From NCBI RefSeq assembly GCF_014062315.1, contig NZ_JACGLT010000003.1:197163-261162 (forward strand): a DNA stretch of 64,000 bases. The letters are read 5' to 3'. The stretch is from Gelidibacter maritimus. Lineage in GTDB: Bacteria; Bacteroidota; Bacteroidia; Flavobacteriales; Flavobacteriaceae. Numbering within the stretch: the stretch's first letter is position 1; every line of letters begins with the position of its first letter. The notes beneath the pieces were generated by a model that was not told where the DNA came from, made no database searches, and saw only the letters and a program-made list of their open reading frames with translations. Made by a program: the position numbers and the translations under genes. Shown here piece after piece: positions 1 to 9,152 of the stretch.

Positions 1-2208
1 ATATCCTTCTCGGTGGAGGGGCAGGACAGCCTTGCGCATAAGTCGCAAAAAGCGCCCAAAATAGGATTGGTGTTGAGTGGGGGCGGCGCTAAGGGGTTTG
101 CACATATTGGGGTGTTAAAAGTGATTGACAGCTTAAATATTAAGGTTGATTATATTGCTGGTACCAGTATGGGTGCCATTGTTGGCTCATTGTATGCGTC
201 AGGGTATTCCGGCAAACAATTGGATTCCATCTTTAGTTCACTCTATTTTGATGACGTGATCAACGATAATCTTCCAAGGTCGGCCAAAACCTTTTACGAA
301 CGGGACAATTCAGAACGGTACGCCGTGACCTTGCCCTTCACTAATTTTAAGTTAAAGCTGCCATCAGCCTTGTCAAGGGGTCAAAACGTATTTAATCTGC
401 TATCAAAATTGACCTTACCGGTAACCGATATTTCAGATTTTGATAAACTGCCAATCCCGTTCTTTTGTATGGCTACCGATGTAGAAACGGGCAAGGCCAT
501 CATTTTAGACCACGGAAATCTGGCCCAAGCCGTTACTGCCAGTGGAGCGTTTCCTTCCTTGTTTCAACCGGTAATTATTGAAGACCAGGTGCTTATTGAC
601 GGTGGTGTCATAAATAATTACCCTATTGATGAGCTCAAAGCCAAAGGGATGGATGTCATTATTGGCGTGGATGTCCAGGACGGATTGGCCAAACGTGAAG
701 ACTTGAATTCAGCACCTGCAATTTTGCTCCAGATCAACAATTATCGCACGATTAGTGATATGATCGAGAAGGTCAAAAAAACCGATATCTATATTAAACC
801 AGACATCACTGATTATACGGTAGTCTCTTTTAGCGAAGGCAGAAAGATAATTGAAAGTGGGGCAAGGGCGGCACGCACCAAACTTAACGAAATTGAGAAT
901 CTTCCAAAATATAAAAACTCAAGAGGTGTAACTGTAGATCTCACGTCCAAAGACAGTATCGCTATCAATGAGGTTAAGATCTTTGGGAATGACAGATATA
1001 CCCGTGCCTATATTTTAGGTAAAATGAAGCTTGTTGAAGATTCTAAAGTCAGTTACCCCGATTTTAATGAAGGTGTCAACAATTTGGTAGCCACCAATAA
1101 CTTTACCACATTTTACTATGAATTTGAAAAGACAGACAAACCAAATGTCTATAATTTATTGGCGACGGTAGATGAAAGTGACGTGACCAGTTTTTTGAAA
1201 TTTGGACTGCATTATGATGATCTCTACAAAAGTGCGGCCTTGGTCAACTTTACTAAAAAACGAGCTTTATTGGATGATGATGTGGTTTCTTTAGATTTGA
1301 TATTGGGTGACCATGTGCGCTATAATTTTGAGTATTATATTGACAAAGGATTTTATTGGAGTATTGGCCTGCGTTCAAGATTTAATCAATTTAGCAGAAA
1401 TGTAAATGTCAAGTTATTCTTGGATGATTATGAGCAATCACTTACCGGGTTGAACAAAATTGGTGTTGAACTTCAGGATCAAACCAATCAGTTTTATTTA
1501 CAAACCATGTTTAGAAAGGACTTTGCACTGAGTTTGGGTGGCGAGCATAAGCGACTGAAAATAAAATCGGAGACAGTTTTAGTGAATGTTCCAGGTAAGA
1601 AACAATATTTTGAAAACACCGATTATCTATCTCTTTTTGGAACCTTAAGATTCGATACTTATGATAATAAATACTATCCAAAAACGGGGATTTATTTCAG
1701 TGGTGATTTTCACCTATACCTGCACGCCTCCCATTTCAATAAAGAATTTAATAAATTCTCTATGGCCAAGGCAGACATAGGCTATGCTTTTAAGTTTTCT
1801 GACAAACTATCGACTAATATTTTCACCCAAGGTGGATTTAAAATTGGCGACACTAGCACGCAGTCACTCGATTTTGCTTTGGGCGGTTATGGTAATAATT
1901 TCATCAACAATTTTATTTCTTTTTATGGCTACGACTATATCACGCTTACCGGAGATAGTTTTGTAAAAAGCACTTTGAGTTTAGATTATGAACTTTTTAA
2001 AAAGCACCATATTACCGTAGCAGCCAACTATGCCAATATTGGTTATGGACTTTTTGAATCTGGTACTTGGTTCTCATCACCTAATTATTCGGGATATGCA
2101 CTTGGTTACGGATTGGAAACCTTTTTGGGGCCATTGGAAGCAAAATACACCTATTCTCCTGAACTTGGTGAAAGTATTTGGTTGTTTAATTTAGGGTTTT
2201 GGTTTTAA
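1..2208 (+). CDS. Patatin-like phospholipase with C-terminal outer membrane barrel (5' end cut by window)
   Basis: Predicted outer-membrane or exported lipid hydrolase of the RssA/PlpD-like patatin class. Numbering from the GTG at 13, the oxyanion loop GGGAKG is at residues 23-28, the nucleophile motif GTSMG at 50-54 (Ser52) and the catalytic Asp motif DGG at 196-198. About residues 310-385 look POTRA-like, and the rest is rich in alternating strands ending in WLFNLGFWF, a typical terminal barrel strand. The frame is open to base 1 and reads ISFS before that GTG, like the end of a signal peptide, so the true start is probably upstream of the window. Family identity is seen from motifs; substrate is unknown. 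Confidence 0.9.
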   Translation: MSFSVEGQDSLAHKSQKAPKIGLVLSGGGAKGFAHIGVLKVIDSLNIKVDYIAGTSMGAIVGSLYASGYSGKQLDSIFSSLYFDDVINDNLPRSAKTFYERDNSERYAVTLPFTNFKLKLPSALSRGQNVFNLLSKLTLPVTDISDFDKLPIPFFCMATDVETGKAIILDHGNLAQAVTASGAFPSLFQPVIIEDQVLIDGGVINNYPIDELKAKGMDVIIGVDVQDGLAKREDLNSAPAILLQINNYRTISDMIEKVKKTDIYIKPDITDYTVVSFSEGRKIIESGARAARTKLNEIENLPKYKNSRGVTVDLTSKDSIAINEVKIFGNDRYTRAYILGKMKLVEDSKVSYPDFNEGVNNLVATNNFTTFYYEFEKTDKPNVYNLLATVDESDVTSFLKFGLHYDDLYKSAALVNFTKKRALLDDDVVSLDLILGDHVRYNFEYYIDKGFYWSIGLRSRFNQFSRNVNVKLFLDDYEQSLTGLNKIGVELQDQTNQFYLQTMFRKDFALSLGGEHKRLKIKSETVLVNVPGKKQYFENTDYLSLFGTLRFDTYDNKYYPKTGIYFSGDFHLYLHASHFNKEFNKFSMAKADIGYAFKFSDKLSTNIFTQGGFKIGDTSTQSLDFALGGYGNNFINNFISFYGYDYITLTGDSFVKSTLSLDYELFKKHHITVAANYANIGYGLFESGTWFSSPNYSGYALGYGLETFLGPLEAKYTYSPELGESIWLFNLGFWF

Positions 2209-2355
2209 CACTTCGACTGCGCAGTGTGACAGTCCGATGTCAGGGTGAGAGCAAAGTTAAGGGTGAGCGCTTCCGACTATTCGGAACGAACCCCTTTATG
2301 TTCCCAAACCATAATTCAGCCTATCCAGCCCTTGGACTGCGCTCTGTGACACCAC
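2209..2355. repeat. Dispersed CTTCGACTGCGC repeat, copy 1
   Basis: This stretch downstream of the patatin gene contains CTTCGACTGCGC and CCCTTGGACTGCGCTC words and the segment GCGCTTCCGACTATTCGGAA. It aligns along its length with 9889-10080 on the far side of the GLPGLI array, and in both places the repeat runs straight into an outer-membrane-protein 3' end. A short open frame over it (2199-2390) is a by-product of the repeat, not a gene. Confidence 0.8.
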
Positions 2356-2367
2356 TATTTCAAGATT

Positions 2368-5091
2368 TTAGAGTTTGTAAGCTACTTTGAACATTATAAT
2401 TCTCGGCATTATAAAGGTTTTACTGTCACTGATCAAAAAACTGTTGAATGAATTCTGTTGCTTAAACCGCATATCGAATAAATTAGTAGCGTTGATTTCA
2501 AAGCCCCACGGACTATCCTCCAATTGATAAAATAAGGACGCGTTTGCTGTATCAAAGGTGTTTTTGGTGTTGTTACTTTTGTTGTGATAGCTATCAAAGG
2601 CATAATCTGCCTTAAAGATGAAGTCCCTTAAGAAATCATATTGTAGAATGGCAAAGAAATTATCGTTTTCAAAATTACTGATCACATTGGACGATCGGTA
2701 GGCATTGAAATCTTTTTTATAACCGATTTCTATATTGGGAAATTTTTTAAAGAAGGTCTCCGCACTGACTGTTGAGGAAACGGATTTTGAAATATTCAGA
2801 TGTGTGTCATCATTCAAAATTTGGTAAAAGTCATTATAGTTGAAGTTGCTTCGCAATTTGTAACGGATCTTATTGATTTTTTTTGAAATGCCCCCGTTAA
2901 CGCTCCATCTATGTTCTGGCAAATCAAAGAAAACTGGCGTGCTGTATTGTTCAATGCCCTGTAATTGGGTGACATTCTTAAAGTGCTCCACCTTTTTATT
3001 GAAATTTGTGCTGAGGTTAAGGTTCAGGTTTTTAAATAGACTGAACTTGTGATAGTTCAAACTCACCGAATGGTATAATTGATTTTCCAAAGTGGCATTG
3101 CCTTTATAAACACTATTGAAATTGTTCAATACGAAATGGTTGGCCAATTGTTCAATCCCCGGGAAACGTGCATTGAGGCTGTATTTGAAATTGATTCTTT
3201 CGCTGTTGTTGAATTCTATTTTTGTGGTGAATTGGGGCAATATCAGAGCCTTGGTGTGATTGCTTTTCTCCTCAAACTGTTGCGTCTGCCAATTGTAAAA
3301 ATGGGCGTAGAGCATCGGTTTGAACGTGGCAATCCCAATCTGGAACTTGTATTCCAAGCCCACAAAGGTGTTCAGGAAATCATATCCAAAATCATTGCCA
3401 AAACCTGCCTTGTTGAAGTTGTTGATGGTGCCATTGCTCAGCTGTTGCAAATCCTGATTGTAAAATTTCGTAAATGCCGCATTAACGCCCACACTTGTAT
3501 AAATATGATTAAAATTATTGAGTACCCAATAGTCTTTTACAATAGCATTGAGGTTGTGTGCGCTACTGCGTTTGGTTTGTAAAATATCATAAAGTTCATC
3601 ATCTTCCAAGGGGATCAAACCTTGTAGGATTTGTTGGTTGGTCAGCCATTCCGTTAGCGGTTTGTCATTTTGAAACGTATAAGTGGCTTCTAAAGTACCC
3701 GTATGGTTTTTGGATAGTTTCCGACTGTAGGTGATGTTCTGTTTAAGGTTCAGGGCATTGATATCAGTATTAGTGGCAATGCTATTGTTTTGAATGGGGT
3801 TGATGGTATTTATCAATCCATGACTGTCATTATTGGTGACTTTAATAAAACTATTGTAGGCAAAATCTTCCTCAAAACTTGGCTTATAATTCAAGGTGAG
3901 TTTGCCAATGGTAAAAAAGTTATTGAAGTTGTTGGTCGTGCTTCGATTTTCAAAATAGGGATCTTCGTTGTTCAAATACTCACTTGTAATATGGCTCTCG
4001 GTATCGGTCTTACTGTTTGAACTGATGATATACCCGCTGATATCCGTTGCCGTATTGATAGCCTGCCTAATATTTAAAGCCCCAAATTGGTTGGTGTTTG
4101 CAGTATAATCTTGATTGTTGAGGTAGCGTGCAAAATCACTATTGAACAAATCAAAATAACTGCTGGCGTCACTAAGGAGTTTACCAAAACCACCTTCAAA
4201 CTCCAAATAATCACGAAAACCAAAGCTTTTAATGCCTTGATTGTTGAGGTCGCCAATAAAATTGACGTTGGTTTTAGGGCTGTAATAAAAAAGATTAGGA
4301 TGTACTAAATACCGATCCTTAATGCCTGCGCCAACCTCAATATCTCCAAAAGTAAATTTCTTCTTGTCTTCCTTTAGTTTGATGTTCATGGCCATGTCTT
4401 CATTGTCCTGTAAGCCTTTAAGCATGGCCACCTCGTTGTAATTGTCAAGTATTTCTACTTTTTCAACCGCGTCTGCAGGAATATTATTGACCGCCAATTT
4501 ACTGTCGCCTGTAAAAAAGGTCTTGTTCTCCACCAAAACCTTGGTCACTTTTTTGCCCTGTACGGTAACATTGCCCGCTCTATCCACTTCCACTCCTGGT
4601 AATTTTTTCAGGGCATCCCGTAGTTTTCGCTCTTCACCGGTAACAAATTTGCTTACATCATAGGTGATCGTATCTTTTTTGACCACAATGGGAGGCGTGT
4701 AGTTAATGGTGACCTCATCCAATTGGTCTGGATTTTCTTTAAGGACGAAATTCTGTATGAGATTGTCTTCCGTGGTGGTCAACACCTTTGTATAAGGTGT
4801 AAACCCAAGAAAGCTCACCGTTATGTTATAGGTTTGGTTTTTGGAGAGGCCAAGTTTGTAACTGCCATTGTCTTGGGTAATGGCGAAGCGCACTTCTTCC
4901 TTATCATCATCAGGGATGGCTAATACATTGGCATAAGCCAATGGATTTTTAAGGGTGTCTGTGACTTTGCCTGAAATAAAAGTAGTTTGACCTAATAGCG
5001 AAAAAGAAAATAATAAAAACAGATATTTGAGTTGCTTTTGAGCTACGATTTTAGAAAATTTAATTTTCAAAATGAAATTTTTAGTTCTCAC
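2368..5091 (-). CDS. TonB-receptor-like outer membrane beta-barrel protein with carboxypeptidase regulatory domain
   Basis: Predicted outer membrane protein of 907 residues. It has a signal peptide (about residues 20-36), a CarboxypepD_reg-like fold from about 38 (SGKVTDTLKNPLAYANVLA) to 120, a plug-like region (about 130-240, with LKKLPGVEVD and VLVEN typical of Bacteroidota plugs), then a long barrel ending RIIMFKVAYKL. Translation appears to start at a GTG overlapping the stop region of the upstream GLPGLI gene by 11 bp, which implies coupling. It is the only full-length barrel gene of the three-unit array. Transport of a peptide or protein across the outer membrane is a reasonable inference; no substrate can be read. 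I see no obvious TonB box. Confidence 0.85.
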   Translation of the reverse strand: MRTKNFILKIKFSKIVAQKQLKYLFLLFSFSLLGQTTFISGKVTDTLKNPLAYANVLAIPDDDKEEVRFAITQDNGSYKLGLSKNQTYNITVSFLGFTPYTKVLTTTEDNLIQNFVLKENPDQLDEVTINYTPPIVVKKDTITYDVSKFVTGEERKLRDALKKLPGVEVDRAGNVTVQGKKVTKVLVENKTFFTGDSKLAVNNIPADAVEKVEILDNYNEVAMLKGLQDNEDMAMNIKLKEDKKKFTFGDIEVGAGIKDRYLVHPNLFYYSPKTNVNFIGDLNNQGIKSFGFRDYLEFEGGFGKLLSDASSYFDLFNSDFARYLNNQDYTANTNQFGALNIRQAINTATDISGYIISSNSKTDTESHITSEYLNNEDPYFENRSTTNNFNNFFTIGKLTLNYKPSFEEDFAYNSFIKVTNNDSHGLINTINPIQNNSIATNTDINALNLKQNITYSRKLSKNHTGTLEATYTFQNDKPLTEWLTNQQILQGLIPLEDDELYDILQTKRSSAHNLNAIVKDYWVLNNFNHIYTSVGVNAAFTKFYNQDLQQLSNGTINNFNKAGFGNDFGYDFLNTFVGLEYKFQIGIATFKPMLYAHFYNWQTQQFEEKSNHTKALILPQFTTKIEFNNSERINFKYSLNARFPGIEQLANHFVLNNFNSVYKGNATLENQLYHSVSLNYHKFSLFKNLNLNLSTNFNKKVEHFKNVTQLQGIEQYSTPVFFDLPEHRWSVNGGISKKINKIRYKLRSNFNYNDFYQILNDDTHLNISKSVSSTVSAETFFKKFPNIEIGYKKDFNAYRSSNVISNFENDNFFAILQYDFLRDFIFKADYAFDSYHNKSNNTKNTFDTANASLFYQLEDSPWGFEINATNLFDMRFKQQNSFNSFLISDSKTFIMPRIIMFKVAYKL

Positions 5092-5806
5092 CTCTCATTT
5101 GCATCATAATCTTTCTACCGATTTCGTTAAACTCCTCCTTGCTCACTTTTTTACCTTTGCTTGGAACAATTATTATTTCTTCTTCGTTAGATAAAATTAT
5201 TTTTTTTGCATAAAAATAGTGCCCTCTTTCTATAATTGCTAATATAAGTCCGGGCAAACCACCATAATTTTTTGGACCAAACTGAAATGGCAACTCGGGG
5301 GCAAACCATGCTATAATTTCAGATTTAACATTTATATGGTTTTCTACTATCGCGATAGCCTTATAACATAAATAATCACCTATTTTTTTTGATTCATTGG
5401 AGATTTTCCAAACAAAAGGATTAGATTCATCTTTAATTAAATAATATTCATCGAAAGCATATAATTGATGTAGACTTGTATTTTTTTCAATGTTGTTATA
5501 ATATATGCCATATGAAACCGCTCTTTTTAAATTGGGATTTGCATCATTTTCTAGAAACGGCATTAATTTAAAATTTGATTCTATGGTATTAAAACGCATT
5601 TCATATAATTCTAAATCTGAGGAAAGAGCACTCTTAATTGCTGAGTTTTGTTGAGAAATAATCGATTTTATTTGTGAGTCTTTAATCTTAGAAGTATCAA
5701 TAGGCACGGAAACTATGGTCTCTCCATAAGTAATATAACCACTTTTTACTTGTGCAGATAAATTAATCGAATTTAAAAAAAGTATTAAAATCAGTATGTT
5801 TTTCAT
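5081..5806 (-). CDS. GLPGLI family protein, unit A
   Basis: Secreted or periplasmic protein of 241 residues in the GLPGLI family (TIGR01200), common in Bacteroidota and of unknown function. It has an N-terminal signal peptide (MKNILILILFLNSINLSAQ). The conserved core reads CYKA, then AWFAPELPFQFGP, then GGLPGLI. It lies 53 bp after the small peptide gene and overlaps the downstream barrel gene by 11 bp, so the three are probably one transcript. The nearest relatives in the window are the GLPGLI genes of units B and C, which differ strongly outside the core. Confidence 0.92.
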   Translation of the reverse strand: MKNILILILFLNSINLSAQVKSGYITYGETIVSVPIDTSKIKDSQIKSIISQQNSAIKSALSSDLELYEMRFNTIESNFKLMPFLENDANPNLKRAVSYGIYYNNIEKNTSLHQLYAFDEYYLIKDESNPFVWKISNESKKIGDYLCYKAIAIVENHINVKSEIIAWFAPELPFQFGPKNYGGLPGLILAIIERGHYFYAKKIILSNEEEIIIVPSKGKKVSKEEFNEIGRKIMMQMRGEN

Positions 5807-5859
5807 ATTTAAAAAAAATGCTCTTAATAAATTTCACGCCTAATAAGGGCTTGTTTAAA

Positions 5860-6090
5860 TTAATTAATTGTTACAAGTGAATCACCCGCACTACCTCCAT
5901 TTCCAACACACCCATCATATGCCCAATTACCTGCTTGCCATGCTTCATAATGGGTGTATCCTGCGTTTTCGTAAACATTTGCCACAGCAATAGCCAAACT
6001 ATTACAATCTGCCTGTTGGGAATATGCAGTTGCATTTAAAGCACTCCCCATAAACAGTATTAAAGCTAAAACACTAAATATTTTCTTCAT
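5860..6090 (-). CDS. Small secreted two-cysteine peptide, unit A
   Basis: A 76-residue protein that I do not recognise as a named family. It has a clear signal peptide (MKKIFSVLALILFMGSALNATAYS) and a short mature part with exactly two cysteines, Cys28 and Cys60, in the pattern C-x14-G-x9-G-x6-C. The other two array units encode peptides of 81 and 87 residues with the same C-x31-C spacing and the same two glycines. It is first in its transcription unit, directly after the conserved leader and ahead of the GLPGLI gene. A disulfide-closed helical hairpin is a reasonable guess. Whether it is a toxin, signal or cargo is unknown. Confidence 0.75.
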   Translation of the reverse strand: MKKIFSVLALILFMGSALNATAYSQQADCNSLAIAVANVYENAGYTHYEAWQAGNWAYDGCVGNGGSAGDSLVTIN

Positions 6091-6430
6091 AATTTCTAAA
6101 TTTTTAAAACCTACATTTTTTAATAGGTTTGGTTATTAATTTGTTTTTCCTACAAAGTCTTAAAAATTACAAAGTCGTGTATTACAAAGTCTTAAAAAAA
6201 ATAAACCAGCTGGCTTTTGGATCAATCCAATGTCGTCTTTAATGGCCAAGAAGCGACTTTGTAATGACTCCAAAAACCATCATCAACAATGTAAACATAA
6301 AAGAAAAAAAATGCTTGATACAAATTTTTCTTACATTTATTTTAGTGTTTCATATTGACAATAAATTGGTTAGGTTGTTTAGCCTTACCAAGTATTGTCA
6401 ATGTTGAGAACTACGGGAAAACCGTAATCT
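6091..6430 (-). promoter_or_regulatory. Conserved long leader of unit A
   Basis: This noncoding stretch upstream of the unit A peptide is nearly the same as those of units B and C. It holds three direct copies of TACAAAGTC (starts 6151, 6168, 6183) and one inverted copy (6255-6263), a TTGGATCAATCCAA dyad, an A-rich tract, and about 320 bp upstream of the ATG a TACGG-gaaaa-CCGTA inverted repeat (6412-6426). I found no clear TAnnTTTG box, so the promoter position is unresolved. Between this and 6515 there is only a unit-shared AT-rich spacer. Confidence 0.6.
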
Positions 6431-6515
6431 GAATTATTTTTAGACGTTTTCTTAATTTTTATTAAAGTATGGATTAATAGGGTTGATTTTATGGTTTATG
6501 AAAACATAATTCATA

Positions 6516-6719
6516 TTAAATAACCAGTTTATAAAATTGATTAAAAACTATTATTTCTATAATAACAAAACGGACATCTTGACTATCATCTTCAGGGATG
6601 GCGAGAATGTTAGCGTAGGCCAATGGATTTTGAAGGGTGTCTGTTACTTTACCTGAGACTTTGATTTGTTGGGCATAAGAAGAAAATCCTGCTGTTAGAA
6701 ACAGGATTTTTACTTTCAA
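6516..6719 (-). pseudogene. Collapsed outer membrane barrel gene, unit B
   Basis: A 67-codon frame placed where the barrel gene should follow the unit B GLPGLI gene. It keeps a signal-peptide-like start and the first part of the regulatory domain (SGKVTDTLQNPLAYANILA, then IPEDDSQDVRF), which matches the intact 907-residue protein. It then jumps to about 16 unrelated residues ending IIVFNQFYKLVI. The last ten residues before VI resemble the terminal strand of the intact protein (IIMFKVAYKL; six of ten identical), so an internal in-frame deletion of over 800 codons is likely. The junction is shared with the unit C remnant. Confidence 0.75.
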
Positions 6720-6728
6720 AAAAAAATT

Positions 6729-7478
6729 TCATTTTTTGTTTTTGCGTTTTGGACGTCTGTTTTGCATTGCATTAACTGATAATTCATCCAACACTTCTTG
6801 AGTAATTAATTCTCCCTTAGGCAAATCGCCAATGATTTCATCTTCTTTATAAAAGGAAATATTCTTTACCACATAGGTTATCTTATTGTCTGTTAACTCT
6901 AAAATTAATCCAGGTAATCCAGAATATCCTTTAGGGCCAAATCTATATGGAACTTCGCTTGTATACCAAGCAGTAACATTTTTTTTAAACGTCCCAGAAG
7001 GATTAACTATCTCGTATGAGCAGTAGGCTTTATAGCAAGTATATTTGCCTATCTCTTTCTTTTCATTTGTTAGTGTCCAATTTAAATCACTAATTTTATT
7101 ATTAATAATAAAATTTCGTCCAAACATTTCGCACCATCTTGAGGTTAAATCATTCTTCAAATCGCACCTATATTCAGAGTTACTTTCGACAAAGACCTTT
7201 GCCAGTTTGAAATGAAGTTCATCAACATCAGAATTCATATCAGTTGTTGCCCAATAATAGGATTCATTCTGTGAAGCTTTCAATCTCATTGTCAATAACC
7301 TGACAACTTTAAATGCTTCGTTGAGTAAATCCTTGTTAGAAGAATTGTTATTTTTGTCTTTTCCGTCAATAAAATCACCGTTTGGAATGGTTTTATAATC
7401 TACGATGATATATTGTGCATTAACAGAAAAGTTAAAGCCAAAAAATGAAATAAATAAAACAAAAAACCTTAGTTTCAA
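6729..7478 (-). CDS. GLPGLI family protein, unit B
   Basis: Secreted GLPGLI family protein of 249 residues with a signal peptide (MKLRFFVLFISFFGFNFSVNA). The conserved core is present: GKYTCYKAY, AWYTSEVPYRFGP, then SGLPGLILEL. The N-terminal half differs strongly from units A and C. The C-terminus is very basic (KNRRPKRKNKK-like). It follows the unit B peptide gene by 11 bp and precedes the collapsed barrel gene. Without an intact barrel partner it may rely on the intact one of unit A, or be non-functional. The reading frame itself is undamaged. Confidence 0.9.
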   Translation of the reverse strand: MKLRFFVLFISFFGFNFSVNAQYIIVDYKTIPNGDFIDGKDKNNNSSNKDLLNEAFKVVRLLTMRLKASQNESYYWATTDMNSDVDELHFKLAKVFVESNSEYRCDLKNDLTSRWCEMFGRNFIINNKISDLNWTLTNEKKEIGKYTCYKAYCSYEIVNPSGTFKKNVTAWYTSEVPYRFGPKGYSGLPGLILELTDNKITYVVKNISFYKEDEIIGDLPKGELITQEVLDELSVNAMQNRRPKRKNKK

Positions 7479-7489
7479 TTGCTATTTTT

Positions 7490-7735
7490 TTAATGAGTTG
7501 CCCAATATTCGGCTGCTGCGTTGTTTACATCATTGATACAATCTTCCATCATGGCAGTCCCTAAATTGTATGAAAATTCTGCTGAATTGCCTCCGTCCAT
7601 AGCATCTTGTTCAATCGATTCGGCTAGGTCATAACAATGGCCATAGCCAAATGATTGAATTAACATTGAAGAATTTTCAAAAGAACTTCCAGCAAAGAGA
7701 ATGACTGCCAAAAAACTTAACATTTTTAATTTCAT
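7490..7735 (-). CDS. Small secreted two-cysteine peptide, unit B
   Basis: An 81-residue protein of no named family. The signal peptide (MKLKMLSFLAVILFAGSS) is followed by a mature part with only two cysteines, spaced C-x31-C with glycines at the same two internal positions as in units A and C. The other residues are almost wholly different, with an acidic face (ESIEQDAMD, MMEDCIND). It lies 11 bp before the unit B GLPGLI gene. The sequence just before the ATG (AATTTAGAAATT-ATG on the coding strand) is the same in all three units. Confidence 0.75.
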   Translation of the reverse strand: MKLKMLSFLAVILFAGSSFENSSMLIQSFGYGHCYDLAESIEQDAMDGGNSAEFSYNLGTAMMEDCINDVNNAAAEYWATH

Positions 7736-8093
7736 AATTTCTAAATTTTAAACCAGAACATTTTTTAAATGCAGGTTAGTTAATAACTCGTTTTTTCTAC
7801 AAAGTCTTAAAAATTACAAAGTCGTGTTTTACAAAGTCAAAATCTACAAAGTCTTAAAAAAATAAACCAGCTGGTTCTTGGATCAATCCAGTTTGTTTCA
7901 AACAGCTAAGAAGTGACTTTGTAATGACTCCAAAAACCATCATCAACGTGTCAAACATAAAAAAAAAAAAAATGCTTAATACAAATTTTTCTTACCTTTA
8001 TTTTAGGTGTAATCCGCTGTTGCTAAGGGTTGTGTGTTTTTCATGCCTTACAACATAACGCCATTGTTGAAAACTACGGGAAAACCGTAATCT
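7736..8093 (-). promoter_or_regulatory. Conserved long leader of unit B
   Basis: Copy of the unit A leader. It has four direct TACAAAGTC words (starts 7798, 7815, 7830, 7845; spacing 17, 15, 15) and one inverted copy at 7915-7923, the CCAGCTGG palindrome, the A-rich tract and the TACGG...CCGTA dyad at 8075-8089. The stretch from 8094 to 8199 is an AT-rich spacer shared with unit A. Confidence 0.6.
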
Positions 8094-8199
8094 GAATTAT
8101 TTTTAGATGTTTTCTTAATTTTTTTTAAAGGATGGATTAATAGGGTTGATTTTACGGTTTATGAAAACATAATTCATATTAAATAACCAGTTTATAAAA

Positions 8200-8412
8200 T
8201 TAATTAAAAACTATTATTTCTATAATAACAAAAAGGACATCTTGACTATCATCTTCGGGGAGGGCCAAAATGTTGGCGTAGGCCAATGGATTTTGAAGGG
8301 TGTCTGTGACTTTGCCAGAGACTTTGACTTGTTGGGCATAAGAAGAAAATCCTGCTGTAAAAAGCAGGATTTTTAAAATTTCTTTAACTTTTGATAAAAT
8401 ATTAGCCACCAA
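8200..8412 (-). pseudogene. Collapsed outer membrane barrel gene, unit C
   Basis: Second remnant of the barrel gene, 70 codons, overlapping the end of the unit C GLPGLI gene by 11 bp exactly as the intact unit A gene does. It keeps a signal-peptide-like start and SGKVTDTLQNPLAYANILA, then ends after the same deletion junction (VIIEIIVFN) as the unit B remnant. One base difference makes a stop a few codons earlier than in unit B. Because the junction is identical, the deletion arose once and was then copied or spread by gene conversion. Confidence 0.75.
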
Positions 8413-9145
8413 TATATTCTTTGAAATTTTCTTTTGTGATTACGGGTTTTAGACTAAAATATTCATCTCGAGTGATTTCTTTTCCTTTTGTCGGCTTAAC
8501 TATTTCTGTACCAGCTTTAGGGTTAAAGTTTAAAGATTCTATGTAATACGTGAGCATACCAATCTTTAATTCGAAAATTAAGCCGGGTAATCCACCAAAA
8601 TTGTTAGGGCCTAAATTAAGTGGTATCTCAGGACAGAACCATGCTTGAATTTTCTTAAAATGATCTCCTTTTGTTAAACTTCGAGCTTTAATGGTCGTCA
8701 CCGCCTTATAGCATAAATACTGATTTATTTTTTTTTCTTCATTCGTGATTTCCCATTTTAAATCTTTTGTGGATGAAGTAATTAAATAGATACGATCAGT
8801 GCTGACTTGTTCAATAAGTTCCTTTGTATCATTGTTTCTGTAAAAGACGGAACTAAAAGACTTTATTATTGAATTGTAACCCCTCTCATTTGACATGCCA
8901 ACGTTTTTACCTTTATCCAAATAGAATAGTGACTCAGAATCTTTAAAATCTAAATTGAAGTACAAACTATCTCTGATAAGACTCATAGAGTTCATTAGTT
9001 TATAAAAACTCTGTTTAGCCTGAGAATGATTTTCTTGAGATTTCAATTCATCAGTTACAATTCTGTACACAATGTTGCCTTTATTCTGAGCATCAATAGC
9101 TGAGAAATAAAAAAAACAAAAAATAAATAAGTAAATCGGTCTCAT
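8402..9145 (-). CDS. GLPGLI family protein, unit C
   Basis: Secreted GLPGLI family protein of 247 residues with a signal peptide (MRPIYLFIFCFFYFSAIDA). The conserved core is NQYLCYKAV, AWFCPEIPLNLGP, then GGLPGLIFEL. It starts 7 bp after the unit C peptide gene and its stop overlaps the start of a collapsed barrel gene. The frame is intact. Function of the family is unknown; the position between a secreted peptide and an outer membrane protein suggests a periplasmic partner of one or both. Confidence 0.9.
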   Translation of the reverse strand: MRPIYLFIFCFFYFSAIDAQNKGNIVYRIVTDELKSQENHSQAKQSFYKLMNSMSLIRDSLYFNLDFKDSESLFYLDKGKNVGMSNERGYNSIIKSFSSVFYRNNDTKELIEQVSTDRIYLITSSTKDLKWEITNEEKKINQYLCYKAVTTIKARSLTKGDHFKKIQAWFCPEIPLNLGPNNFGGLPGLIFELKIGMLTYYIESLNFNPKAGTEIVKPTKGKEITRDEYFSLKPVITKENFKEYIGG

Positions 9146-9152
9146 TAATTAT

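Noticed and set aside
2199-2390. 63-codon frame after the patatin gene, and the like frame at 9780-9998
   Set aside because: Both lie on copies of the CTTCGACTGCGC repeat and share its translated words; they are by-products of the repeat.
3079-3582. 167-codon plus-strand frame inside the barrel gene
   Set aside because: It is antisense to a well-supported 907-residue protein and has no features of its own.
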